This document shows positions 6,641 through 12,133 of a stretch of DNA of 13,722 bases, piece by piece. A program made the translations under genes and the position numbers. Location of the stretch: positions 9,750 to 23,471 of the forward strand of contig DOWS01000022.1 in assembly GCA_003519445.1 (NCBI GenBank), written 5' to 3'. The notes beneath the pieces are model-generated. The model saw only the letters and a program-made list of their open reading frames with translations. It searched no databases and was not told the origin of the DNA. Source of the DNA: Candidatus Daviesbacteria bacterium (GTDB lineage: Bacteria; Patescibacteriota; Microgenomatia; Daviesbacterales; UBA10151). How positions within the stretch are numbered: position 1 is the stretch's first letter; each line of letters starts with the position of its first letter.

Positions 6641-7009
6641 TTACCAAACTTCCTTTGCCAAAGATACAATCTTACTAAAACCTGCTTCTCTTACCTCTCT
6701 GGCAATCGGCCCGAATATACGGGTTGCCCGCAAATTCCCGTCATTATCAACTAAAACAGCCGCATTATCATCAAATTTGATGTAAGATCCGTCTGTCCGT
6801 CTTAATTCTTTTCTTGTTCGGACGACCACAACCCTAACCAATTCATGATTCTTTACTACCCCACCCGGATCTGCTCCTTTAACCACAGCTACAACCAACT
6901 GCCCCAGACCGGCTTTTCTTTTACCTGACCCCCCCAAAGGCTGTATTACCTGTACAATCTTTGCTCCAGAATTATCTGCAACTGTCATTCTTGTTCTATG
7001 CTGAACCAT
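6641..7009 (-). CDS. rplN: 50S ribosomal protein L14
   Basis: uL14, at the subunit interface, forming bridges with 16S rRNA and contacting uL19. The 122 residues equal the canonical length and the sequence follows the family throughout: MTVADNSGAKIVQVIQ (8-23), GLGQLVVAVVKGADPGG, VVRTRKELRRTDGSYIKFDDNAAVLVD and the C-terminal GPIAREVREAGFSKIVSLAKEVW. The gene starts 18 nt after the rpsQ stop. The intervening bases belong to a 7-nt repeat array, and no Shine-Dalgarno is visible, which is unusual for this operon. The nearby rpsQ inverted repeat could affect initiation. Confidence 0.97.
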   Translation of the reverse strand: MVQHRTRMTVADNSGAKIVQVIQPLGGSGKRKAGLGQLVVAVVKGADPGGVVKNHELVRVVVVRTRKELRRTDGSYIKFDDNAAVLVDNDGNLRATRIFGPIAREVREAGFSKIVSLAKEVW

Positions 7010-7015
7010 AAAATT

Positions 7016-7050
7016 AGCTATCAGTCTTCAGCTATCAGCTTTCAGACTTT
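7016..7050 (-). repeat. Degenerate 7-nt tandem array at the rpsQ 3' end
   Basis: Five consecutive 7-nt units with plus-strand consensus AGCTATC (units at 7016, 7023, 7030, 7037 and 7044; the outer ones are less exact). Read on the minus strand the phase is CTGAWAG-like. The array covers the last codons and TGA stop of rpsQ and most of the 18-nt rpsQ-rplN gap. Confidence 0.8.
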
Positions 7051-7426
7051 CCTTTCTTTTTCTTGGCTTTTTCTGTTCTTTATTTGTTTCTTTCATTGAC
7101 TGAAGACTGACGACTGATGACTCTTTCGTCTCTTCATCCGGCATTACTTCGGCAATTGTTTCCTCTGCTGATTTTTTTAACTTCTCTTTTACCACTTCAA
7201 CCAAGTTTTTCCCGACTATTTTAACTATCTTCCAATGCTTTCTTTTGGAAATTGGTCTTGTTTTAACTATATCCACCATGTCTCCCTCTTTTGTTCCCAT
7301 CATGTCATGAACCAAATATTTTTTACTCTGGATATAGGTTTTTTTGTAAAGTGGGTGCATTGCCTCTCTTTCCACTAAAACCGTAGCCGTATCTTTTAAT
7401 TTATTTGCAACTACTCTGCCTATCAT
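7028..7426 (-). CDS. rpsQ: 30S ribosomal protein S17 with repeat-derived C-terminal tail
   Basis: uS17, a primary 16S rRNA-binding OB-fold protein. The core matches the family: GRVVANKLKDTATVLVERE (3-21), HPLYKKTYIQSKKYLVHD and GDMVDIVKTRPISKRKHWKIVKIV (48-71). The family is 80-90 residues long; this protein has 132. The extra 45 residues (from about 86) are Glu/Lys/Ser-rich, and two parts of the tail, SSVVSLQSM (103-111) and the terminal SLKADS, are translated from degenerate 7-nt repeat units. Even the TGA stop lies in the second array. It overlaps rpmC by ATGA with AAGGAG 5 nt upstream. The core is secure; the tail looks like recent low-complexity growth. Confidence 0.96.
   Translation of the reverse strand: MIGRVVANKLKDTATVLVEREAMHPLYKKTYIQSKKYLVHDMMGTKEGDMVDIVKTRPISKRKHWKIVKIVGKNLVEVVKEKLKKSAEETIAEVMPDEETKESSVVSLQSMKETNKEQKKPRKRKESLKADS
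7098..7122 (+). repeat. Second 7-nt array inside rpsQ, opposite orientation
   Basis: About three and a half 7-nt units of plus-strand form GACTGAN, starting at 7098, 7105, 7112 and 7119. The unit is the same CTGANRR family as the array at 7016-7050 but on the other strand. Plus-strand CTGAAGACTGA (7100-7110) is the perfect reverse complement of 7021-7031, so the two arrays together form an 11-bp inverted repeat with a spacer of 68 nt. Confidence 0.75.
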
Positions 7427-7650
7427 TTTTGCTCCTTTGGTTCTAACGCTTCCAATAACTCTCTTTGTTTTACAATTGTCAGCATTCTGGCCAAATCCTT
7501 TTTTTTCTTAAAAACCGTTTTTAGATCTTTTAATTTTTTCATATTTTTATCCAAAATAGCATCCTCAATTTCTTTTCTCAAAAGTTTTATCTTTATTAGC
7601 AGCTCTTGAATGGACAACCCCTTTATTTGATTTAAATCATTTTTTTTCAT
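7423..7650 (-). CDS. rpmC: 50S ribosomal protein L29
   Basis: uL29, a two-helix hairpin at the polypeptide exit-tunnel rim, beside L23. The 75-residue protein begins MKKNDLNQIKGLSIQELL, followed by the characteristic Leu/Lys-rich helix (KIKLLRKEIEDAILDKN) and the second helix ending DLARMLTIVKQRELLEAL. The frame stays open upstream into rplP, but the ATG at 7648-7650 matches the family start, lies 7 nt after the rplP stop and has AAAGG about 10 nt upstream. It overlaps rpsQ by ATGA. The sequence is divergent and Lys-rich, but position between rplP and rpsQ makes the call firm. Confidence 0.95.
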   Translation of the reverse strand: MKKNDLNQIKGLSIQELLIKIKLLRKEIEDAILDKNMKKLKDLKTVFKKKKDLARMLTIVKQRELLEALEPKEQK

Positions 7651-7657
7651 TTTTATT

Positions 7658-8071
7658 TTACCTTTTCTCCACAAATCTGGTGGCAATCGGCAATTTATGA
7701 GCTGCCAAGCGCAGAGCTTCTTTGGCAATTTCTTCTGTCACAGCACCCATTTCAAAAATAAGCTGTCCGGGCTTCATCACTGCTACATACCCTTCCACAT
7801 CCCCTTTACCGGAACCCATTCTTGATTCGGCAGGGTGCTTGGTTACAGGTTTATCCGGAAATGCCCTGATCCAAATACGGCCGCCTCTTTGGGTATAGTG
7901 TGCCATTGCTCGCCTTGCTGATTCCAACTGCCGAGAACTCAACCATCCGGATTCCATAGCTTTCAGGCCAAATTGGCCGAAAGATACATTATTCCCGCGG
8001 GTAGACACACCTGTTCTTTTACCCTTAAAAACTTTGCGGTATTTTGTCCTCTTTGGTTGCAACAGCGCCAT
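7658..8071 (-). CDS. rplP: 50S ribosomal protein L16
   Basis: uL16, near the A-site tRNA and peptidyl-transferase region. The 137 residues match the family length. Signature segments are LLQPKRTKYRKVFKGKRTG (3-21), the FGLKAMESGWLSSRQLESARRAM segment (34-56), RGGRIWIRAFPDKPVTKHPAE and RMGSGKGDVEGYVAVMKPGQ, followed by the Ala-rich C-terminal helix. In some bacteria an Arg in this GKG region is hydroxylated, but that cannot be seen from sequence. The start is shared with the rpsC stop (TAATG), with GGAGG about 10 nt upstream. Confidence 0.97.
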   Translation of the reverse strand: MALLQPKRTKYRKVFKGKRTGVSTRGNNVSFGQFGLKAMESGWLSSRQLESARRAMAHYTQRGGRIWIRAFPDKPVTKHPAESRMGSGKGDVEGYVAVMKPGQLIFEMGAVTEEIAKEALRLAAHKLPIATRFVEKR

Positions 8072-8712
8072 TAGATTTCAACCTCCCCCTTGTTAATCCA
8101 AACCTTTACTCCTACGAACCCTGATTTGGTCAGCGCCGGATACGCAGCAAAATCTATGTTTGCCCGCAAAGTATGAAGCGGCATATTGCCTTGAGCTTTC
8201 CATTCCCGTCTTGCAATCTCTGCTCCTCCAATTCTGCCCGAAATAACAATTCTCGCTCCTTTTGCCCCGGCTCTCATTACTCTATCCATGGCCTGATTCA
8301 TTAACCGTTGGGCCGGCAGTCTTTTAATCAATTGTTCTGCCACGGATTGGGCTACCAGATAAGCCGAAAGATCTGCGCTTTTAAGTTCCATGGGCGCAAT
8401 CTCTAAATTATTCTCTTCTTTAATATTTAACTCTTTCAATAAGAATTTCTTCAACTCGGTTAAGCCTGCTCCTCCTCGTCCGATTAAAACACCCGGTCTT
8501 GACACAAACAGAATCACTTTTAATTTATTAATTGATCTTTCAATTTCAACCGATCCTATGCCTGTCGGACGCAGTTTTTTCATCAGCAGTTCCCTGATTT
8601 TAATGTCTTCTGCCAAAAAAATCCTATATTTACTATCCGTGGTAAACCAGCGGGACTGCCAGCTTGCGCCAACCCCTAATCTAAAACCAATTGGATGAAT
8701 CTTTTGTCCCAT
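8071..8712 (-). CDS. rpsC: 30S ribosomal protein S3
   Basis: uS3, at the mRNA entry channel with helicase function together with S4 and S5. The N-terminus MGQKIHPIGFRLGV is diagnostic. The KH type 2 domain contains RPGVLIGRGGAGLTELKK (72-89) with the GRGG loop, and the C-terminal domain holds RRLMNQAMDRVM-like residues, GAKGARIVISGRIGGAEIARREW and the LHTLRANIDFAAYPA segment. The length of 213 is typical for the shorter bacterial form. It shares TAATG with rplV and again with rplP. An AAGGAG 8 nt upstream lies in the last rplV codons. Confidence 0.97.
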   Translation of the reverse strand: MGQKIHPIGFRLGVGASWQSRWFTTDSKYRIFLAEDIKIRELLMKKLRPTGIGSVEIERSINKLKVILFVSRPGVLIGRGGAGLTELKKFLLKELNIKEENNLEIAPMELKSADLSAYLVAQSVAEQLIKRLPAQRLMNQAMDRVMRAGAKGARIVISGRIGGAEIARREWKAQGNMPLHTLRANIDFAAYPALTKSGFVGVKVWINKGEVEI

Positions 8713-9092
8713 TATTTTTTCTCCTTTTTATCTTCTTTCTTGTTTCTTGTTACTTGTACCTTGTCACTTAAATCGTCCGTCAGGACGATTTTAATATGGC
8801 TCATTCTTCTTTTGTATGGTCTTGCCCTGCCTTTTGCGCCTGCCCTAAAGCGTTTCATTCTGGAGCCCTCATTAACCTCAACTGATTTAAAATTAATATT
8901 TTCCATGCCTTTTGTCTTTGCATTAGCCACAACAGTTTTAATGGCTTTTATTAAATCCCCGGCAGCACTTTTATTTGTAAACCTCAGGGTTTCCAAGGCT
9001 TTTTCCGGAGAAAGTTTTCTTATCATATCTGCCACCAGCCGGAGTTTTCTGGGAGCGGTATGTATATATTTTTGTATGGCTTGTATTTCCAT
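8712..9092 (-). CDS. rplV: 50S ribosomal protein L22 with repeat-derived C-terminal tail
   Basis: uL22, whose beta-hairpin lines the exit tunnel. The core is complete: YIHTAPRKLRLVADMIR (9-25), KSAAGDLIKAIKTVVANA (41-58), VNEGSRMKRFRAGAKGRA (73-90) and the end YKRRMSHIKIVLTD. The family normally stops about there. Here about 20 residues follow (DLSDKVQVTRNKKEDKK...), read mostly from a 7-nt repeat array at 8732-8766, with a strong hairpin at the junction. The final AAG GAG codons act as the Shine-Dalgarno for rpsC. The ATG directly abuts the rpsS stop (TAAATG). Confidence 0.97.
   Translation of the reverse strand: MEIQAIQKYIHTAPRKLRLVADMIRKLSPEKALETLRFTNKSAAGDLIKAIKTVVANAKTKGMENINFKSVEVNEGSRMKRFRAGAKGRARPYKRRMSHIKIVLTDDLSDKVQVTRNKKEDKKEKK
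8732..8766 (-). repeat. Degenerate 7-nt tandem array at the rplV 3' end
   Basis: Five consecutive 7-nt units with plus-strand consensus CTTGTNN (minus-strand NNACAAG), at 8732, 8739, 8746, 8753 and 8760; only the first has C for G at position 4. Since 7 is not a multiple of 3, the units pass through all three frames. They encode L22 residues about 109-121. Confidence 0.85.
8770..8791 (-). repeat. Hairpin in the rplV coding region beside the repeat array
   Basis: A perfect 9-bp inverted repeat, AAATCGTCC and GGACGATTT, with a 4-nt loop, inside the codons for KIVLTDDL of L22. It sits 3 nt from the 7-nt array and marks the end of the conserved L22 core. No U tract follows, so it is not a typical terminator. 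Confidence 0.75.
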
Positions 9093-9377
9093 TTAAGTTT
9101 TCTCCAAAGTTCTTTTGGTCACTGAACCATGAGATCTAAATATTCTGGTTGGGGAAAATTCACCTAAACAATGTCCCACCATGCTTTCTGTTACAAACAC
9201 GGATATAAAATTTTTACCCTGATGTACCAAAAATGTATGCCCCACAAAATCCGGCGGGATTTGACAACGGCGCGCCCATGTTTTAATGGGTGTTTTTTGT
9301 CCTGACTCTTTTTGTTTAAGTACTTTTTTCATCAACTTTTCATCAATAAACGGCCCTTTTTTACTACTTCTAGGCAT
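9093..9377 (-). CDS. rpsS: 30S ribosomal protein S19
   Basis: uS19, in the small-subunit head, forming a complex with S13 and contacting the central protuberance. The 94-residue sequence opens MPRSSKKGPFIDEKLMKKV and has the family blocks IKTWARRCQIPPDFVGHTFLVHQGK (31-55), VTESMVGHCLGEFSPTR (62-78) and the C-terminal FRSHG. Length and motifs are normal. The gene shares TAATG with the rplB stop. A near-perfect AAGGAGG about 6 nt upstream is encoded by the Arg-Arg-Lys tail of L2, so rpsS should be efficiently initiated. Confidence 0.97.
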   Translation of the reverse strand: MPRSSKKGPFIDEKLMKKVLKQKESGQKTPIKTWARRCQIPPDFVGHTFLVHQGKNFISVFVTESMVGHCLGEFSPTRIFRSHGSVTKRTLEKT

Positions 9378-10126
9378 TACTTCCTCCTTTTAATAATATA
9401 TTTATTAGACATTTTCTTTTTATTTCTGGTTTTGCCAACAGCCGGCCTGCCATATTTAGTCATCGGCCGCTTTCTACCAATTCCTGATCTTCCTTCCCCT
9501 CCACCATGCGGGTGGGAATCAGGATCCTGGGCAACGCCTCTAACAGTTGGCCTAATACCCATATGGCGGGATCTTCCGGCTTTACCAACTACCATTTGTT
9601 TTCTGTCTTCATTACCCAAGCGCCCAACGCTAGCCATAGAAGTCAGAGGAACCATTCTAACCTCTCCACTGGGCAACTTCAAATGGGCAAAATTACCTTC
9701 TTTGGCCAAAAGTTGGATAACCACACCTGCACTCCGCCCCAGTTGCCCGCCCATACCCGGAACAAGCTCCACATTATGCACTAAAGTTCCTACGGTCATA
9801 TTTTTAAGCATTAAGGCATTTCCAACTTTTACTTCTGCTTTTTCTGCAGATAATATTTTCTCACCTATTTTAAGCCCCAATGGAGACAGAATATATCTGT
9901 ATTCTTTATCAGAATATTTAACCAGCGCTATGTCTAAATTGCGGTTTGGGTCATATTCTAAAGCTTCTACTATTCCTTCAACCCCAAATTTATTTCTCTT
10001 AAAATCAATCTCTCTGTAATATCTTTTATGCCTTCCGCCCTGTCCTCTCACAGTCACCCGTCCGTGCAATCTTCCGGAGTGCTTTTTTAATATTGTTTTT
10101 AAATGTTTAGTATTTAATGTTTTCAT
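9377..10126 (-). CDS. rplB: 50S ribosomal protein L2, N-terminally short
   Basis: uL2, required for subunit association and peptidyl-transferase assembly. Recognisable are REIDFKRNKFGVEGIVEALEYDPNRN (38-63, key residues DFKRN and EYDPNR), LVPGMGGQLGRSAG (121-134), GKAGRSRHMGIRPTVRG (181-197) and HPHGGGEGR (205-213). The protein has 249 residues against about 275: the usual N-terminal block with K-PTSPGRR is missing and the chain starts at the equivalent of E. coli residue about 25-30. The strongly conserved AMNPVDHPHGG reads AQDPDSHPHGG; the functional His equivalent to E. coli His229 (His205 here) remains. No upstream in-frame start would restore the missing block. It lies 4 nt after rplW. 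Confidence 0.97.
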   Translation of the reverse strand: MKTLNTKHLKTILKKHSGRLHGRVTVRGQGGRHKRYYREIDFKRNKFGVEGIVEALEYDPNRNLDIALVKYSDKEYRYILSPLGLKIGEKILSAEKAEVKVGNALMLKNMTVGTLVHNVELVPGMGGQLGRSAGVVIQLLAKEGNFAHLKLPSGEVRMVPLTSMASVGRLGNEDRKQMVVGKAGRSRHMGIRPTVRGVAQDPDSHPHGGGEGRSGIGRKRPMTKYGRPAVGKTRNKKKMSNKYIIKRRK

Positions 10127-10130
10127 ATTA

Positions 10131-10559
10131 CTATTTTCCTGTAATTACTTTCCTTTGTGTAGTAGGCGCTGCTCCCACTGCGGTTTTTTCTACTTTCACT
10201 TTAGTCCTTCCTAAAATATCTTTTCTCTCTTTTATTTTTATTGGTTCACCTTCTATGGTTGTTACTACTGCTTCCTCTTTTGGTGTCTCAAAAATGGGTA
10301 TAATTTGACCTTTTTTAACCCTAACTATGGCCTTTTTCGATTTTCCTGTCTGATAAAATTTTCTTATCCTTCTTTGTATTTTTGTTTTACTTCTTAAATT
10401 AATAGTTTTAATCGCAACAACCGAAACTTTAAATTTTTCTTGCACTGCTTCTATGATCTGTTTTTTGTTGGCATTCTTTGCTACTTCAAATGTATATTCA
10501 CCGAGCGAGGCAAGTTTCATTGATTTTTCACTGATATGGGGCTTAAGTAAAATAATCAT
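10131..10559 (-). CDS. rplW: 50S ribosomal protein L23 with C-terminal extension
   Basis: uL23, at the exit-tunnel rim, the docking site for trigger factor and SRP. The core follows the family: LLKPHISEKSMKLASLGEYTFEVAKNANKKQI (key residues PHISEKS and YTFEV), then EAVQEKFKVSVVAIKTINL (37-55) and KKAIVRVKKGQII. Bacterial L23 normally ends near residue 95; here about 50 further residues rich in Lys, Val and Thr run to GK at 142. The tail shows no domain I recognise. The gene overlaps rplD by ATGA and has TTGGAG about 7 nt upstream. Confidence 0.96.
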   Translation of the reverse strand: MIILLKPHISEKSMKLASLGEYTFEVAKNANKKQIIEAVQEKFKVSVVAIKTINLRSKTKIQRRIRKFYQTGKSKKAIVRVKKGQIIPIFETPKEEAVVTTIEGEPIKIKERKDILGRTKVKVEKTAVGAAPTTQRKVITGK

Positions 10560-11251
10560 TTTTTGTCTCCAAGCTTTTCCACAGCTTCTTTTGATAAAAG
10601 AATAAACTGATGCCTTAGAATTTCATAAACATTTATTTGAGCCACTGGTAAGACATTTATTTTGGGAAGATTTCTAACTCCTCTTGTCACATTATTAATT
10701 TTTTCCCCGGTCACAATTAAAGCGTTTTTTACTTTTATTTTTTCCATTAAACTAGCAACTTCTTTTGTTTTACCTGTAGCTTTTTCCAAACCCGAAAGAC
10801 CTAAAATTTCTTTGTCAGCCATCTTGGCAGAAAATGCGGAAATTAGAGCTTGTTTTTTCATCTTTTTGGGTAATTCCAACCTTACTTTCCTGGGTTCCGG
10901 GCCAAAAACTATTCCTCCGCCCACAAAAATCGGTGCCCTGATCGAACCATGTCTTGCCCTACCCGTTCCTTTTTGTTTATAAATTTTGGCAGTAGAACCC
11001 CTAACTTTGCCGCGGGTTTTTGTTTTGGCAGTGAAATTTTTTTCATTAGTTGTATAAACCCTCACAGCTTGTGCAAGTAAATTATTATTTACCTTTGCTC
11101 CAAAAATTTCTTTTGGTAGCACCATAATTCCAGCAGATCTTCCTGTTAGAGAATAAACAGGTACGGATAATTTTGTTATTTTTACAACTTTTAATTTTTG
11201 AGTTGTAGTTTTAAGTTTTAAGTTTTGAGTTTTAAGTTTTTTAACTGGCAT
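10556..11251 (-). CDS. rplD: 50S ribosomal protein L4 with repeat-derived N-terminus
   Basis: uL4, which lines the exit tunnel and in enterobacteria controls the S10 operon. The core is normal: KTRGKVRGSTAKIYKQKGTGRARHGSIRAPIFVGGG (key residues GKVRGS, KQKGTGRARHG), FGPEPRK and KMKKQALISAFSAK. The protein has 231 residues because the first 25 or so (Lys, Leu, Thr and Gln rich) precede the usual beginning (KLSVPVYSLTG). Residues 4-15 are read from a 7-nt array. The start is supported by GGAGGAG 7 nt upstream and no alternative start codon follows in frame before the core. It overlaps the rplC end by 11 nt (ATGCCAGTTAA). Confidence 0.96.
   Translation of the reverse strand: MPVKKLKTQNLKLKTTTQKLKVVKITKLSVPVYSLTGRSAGIMVLPKEIFGAKVNNNLLAQAVRVYTTNEKNFTAKTKTRGKVRGSTAKIYKQKGTGRARHGSIRAPIFVGGGIVFGPEPRKVRLELPKKMKKQALISAFSAKMADKEILGLSGLEKATGKTKEVASLMEKIKVKNALIVTGEKINNVTRGVRNLPKINVLPVAQINVYEILRHQFILLSKEAVEKLGDKK
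11200..11241 (-). repeat. 7-nt tandem array at the rplD 5' end
   Basis: Five near-identical units with plus-strand consensus AGTTTTA (at 11207, 11214, 11221, 11228 and 11235), preceded by a degenerate sixth at 11200. Three units are exact. On the minus strand the unit is TAAAACT. The array is translated as the Lys/Leu/Thr N-terminus of L4. Confidence 0.88.
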
Positions 11252-11951
11252 TTTGTTCTCCTCCCTCGGGCGCCGAAGCCATTGGCGAAGGAGACTCCTC
11301 GGGTTCTTCTACTTTTTCCTCCGGTGGGGGAGTGTAACCTTTAACTCTTCCCAATTTTGTCACCATCACAAACCCTCCTGTTGCACCCGGTACAGCACCT
11401 TTAATTGTTAATAAATTCTTTTCTTTGTCCAAGCTAACTACTTCCAAATTTTTTGCAGAAGATTTTACATTACCCATATGCCCGGCCATTTTTTTACCTT
11501 TATAAACCCTGCCCGGAGTGGTTCCCGAACCAATGGAACCGGGAGCTCTATGTCTATCTGATTGACCATGGGTTTTAGGCCCTCCGTGAAAACCCCATCT
11601 CCTTACCCCTCCCTGAAAACCTTTTCCCTTGGAAGTTCCTGTTACCCTAACAGCATCTCCCAAAGAAAAAACCTGGTCCAGTTTTATTTCTGTTCCAGGC
11701 TGTATATCATCTCCGTTTTTTTCTACTTCCCTAAACCAACGGATAGGTTGTTCAAGTCCAACCTTTTTAGTATGTCCAAGCTGGGGTTTTTTGACTGATT
11801 TTTTAGTACCATACCCAAGTTGCAGGGAATTATCATTAATTTGGGTTACAAAATTGGGCGCAATTTCTACAATAGTAGCCCCAACCCGCCTTCCGCGGGA
11901 GTCATAAGTACTGGTCATATTCTTTTTTGTTCCCAAAAGTGTATTAATCAT
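11241..11951 (-). CDS. rplC: 50S ribosomal protein L3
   Basis: uL3, an early assembly protein reaching toward the peptidyl-transferase centre. The N-terminus MINTLLGTKKNMTSTYDSRGRRV matches the family pattern (GxKxxMT then DxxGRxV). The signature lies at about 105-160: GTSKGKGFQGGVRRWGF with the Gln that PrmB methylates in E. coli, then HGGPKTHGQSDRHRAPGSIG and MAGHMG. A tail of about 30 residues rich in Pro, Glu and Ser (PPPEEKVEEPEESPSP) follows the core at 206-236, giving 236 residues in all. No Shine-Dalgarno is visible; a terminator-like hairpin ends 9 nt upstream. It overlaps rplD by 11 nt. Confidence 0.97.
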   Translation of the reverse strand: MINTLLGTKKNMTSTYDSRGRRVGATIVEIAPNFVTQINDNSLQLGYGTKKSVKKPQLGHTKKVGLEQPIRWFREVEKNGDDIQPGTEIKLDQVFSLGDAVRVTGTSKGKGFQGGVRRWGFHGGPKTHGQSDRHRAPGSIGSGTTPGRVYKGKKMAGHMGNVKSSAKNLEVVSLDKEKNLLTIKGAVPGATGGFVMVTKLGRVKGYTPPPEEKVEEPEESPSPMASAPEGGEQNAS

Positions 11952-12087
11952 TTTTGCACTAAAAAGAGTGAGGCCTTTTTAAGGGACGCTCACTCAGTAT
12001 TTCGCTTAAGATTCGCCGTATCTCTCGACGCGCGATCTACTGAAATTGAAAATTTATATATCAACCTGACAACAAAATCATCAGTAG
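11952..12087 (-). promoter_or_regulatory. Candidate attenuator leader of the rplC operon
   Basis: About 135 nt of non-coding leader with three pairing options. Segment 1, CTACTGA (12081-12087), pairs with segment 2, TCAGTAG (12037-12043). Segment 2 can instead pair over 6 bp with segment 3, TACTGA (11994-11999), whose last two bases are the first two of the left terminator arm. Segment 3 runs into the terminator stem. Such 1:2 against 2:3 pairing is the layout of an attenuator. No riboswitch class or known r-protein leader was recognised, and the competing helix is short. Confidence 0.4.
11961..11995 (-). terminator. Intrinsic-terminator-like hairpin directly before rplC
   Basis: On the minus strand a 7-bp stem GAGTGAG/CTCACTC (11989-11995 with 11966-11972) encloses an inner CCTT/AAGG helix (11981-11984 with 11974-11977) and is followed at once by T5 (11961-11965). 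This is the form of a Rho-independent terminator. It ends 9 nt before the rplC ATG, so any rplC mRNA starting upstream must read through it. It may end the tuf-rpsJ-membrane gene transcript, act as an attenuator, or both. Confidence 0.6.
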
Positions 12088-12091
12088 GGAA

Positions 12092-12121
12092 ATTTTACCA
12101 CAAACTCGAAGCTGAATGCAA
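12092..12121 (-). promoter_or_regulatory. Possible extended -10 promoter upstream of rplC
   Basis: Minus-strand TGG-TAAAAT (hexamer at 12092-12097) matches an extended -10 element at five of six bases. TTGCAT (12116-12121) lies 18 nt upstream and matches the -35 at three of six. Transcription would start near 12085, at the first leader segment. It sits just after the membrane-protein gene. Confidence 0.35.
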
Positions 12122-12133
12122 GCCCAAAAAGTA

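Noticed and set aside
7016..7122. CRISPR-like array in rpsQ
   Set aside because: Units are 7 nt with no spacers between them, so this is a tandem microsatellite-like array, not repeat-spacer structure.
9312..10019. A 235-codon open frame on the plus strand
   Set aside because: It lies wholly antisense to rplB and rpsS, which are unmistakable. Its length reflects codon bias of the opposite strand.
11242..11300. GC-rich near-palindromes at the 3' end of rplC
   Set aside because: They encode the Pro/Glu/Ser tail of L3 and pair over only 4-5 bp; nothing beyond composition was supported.
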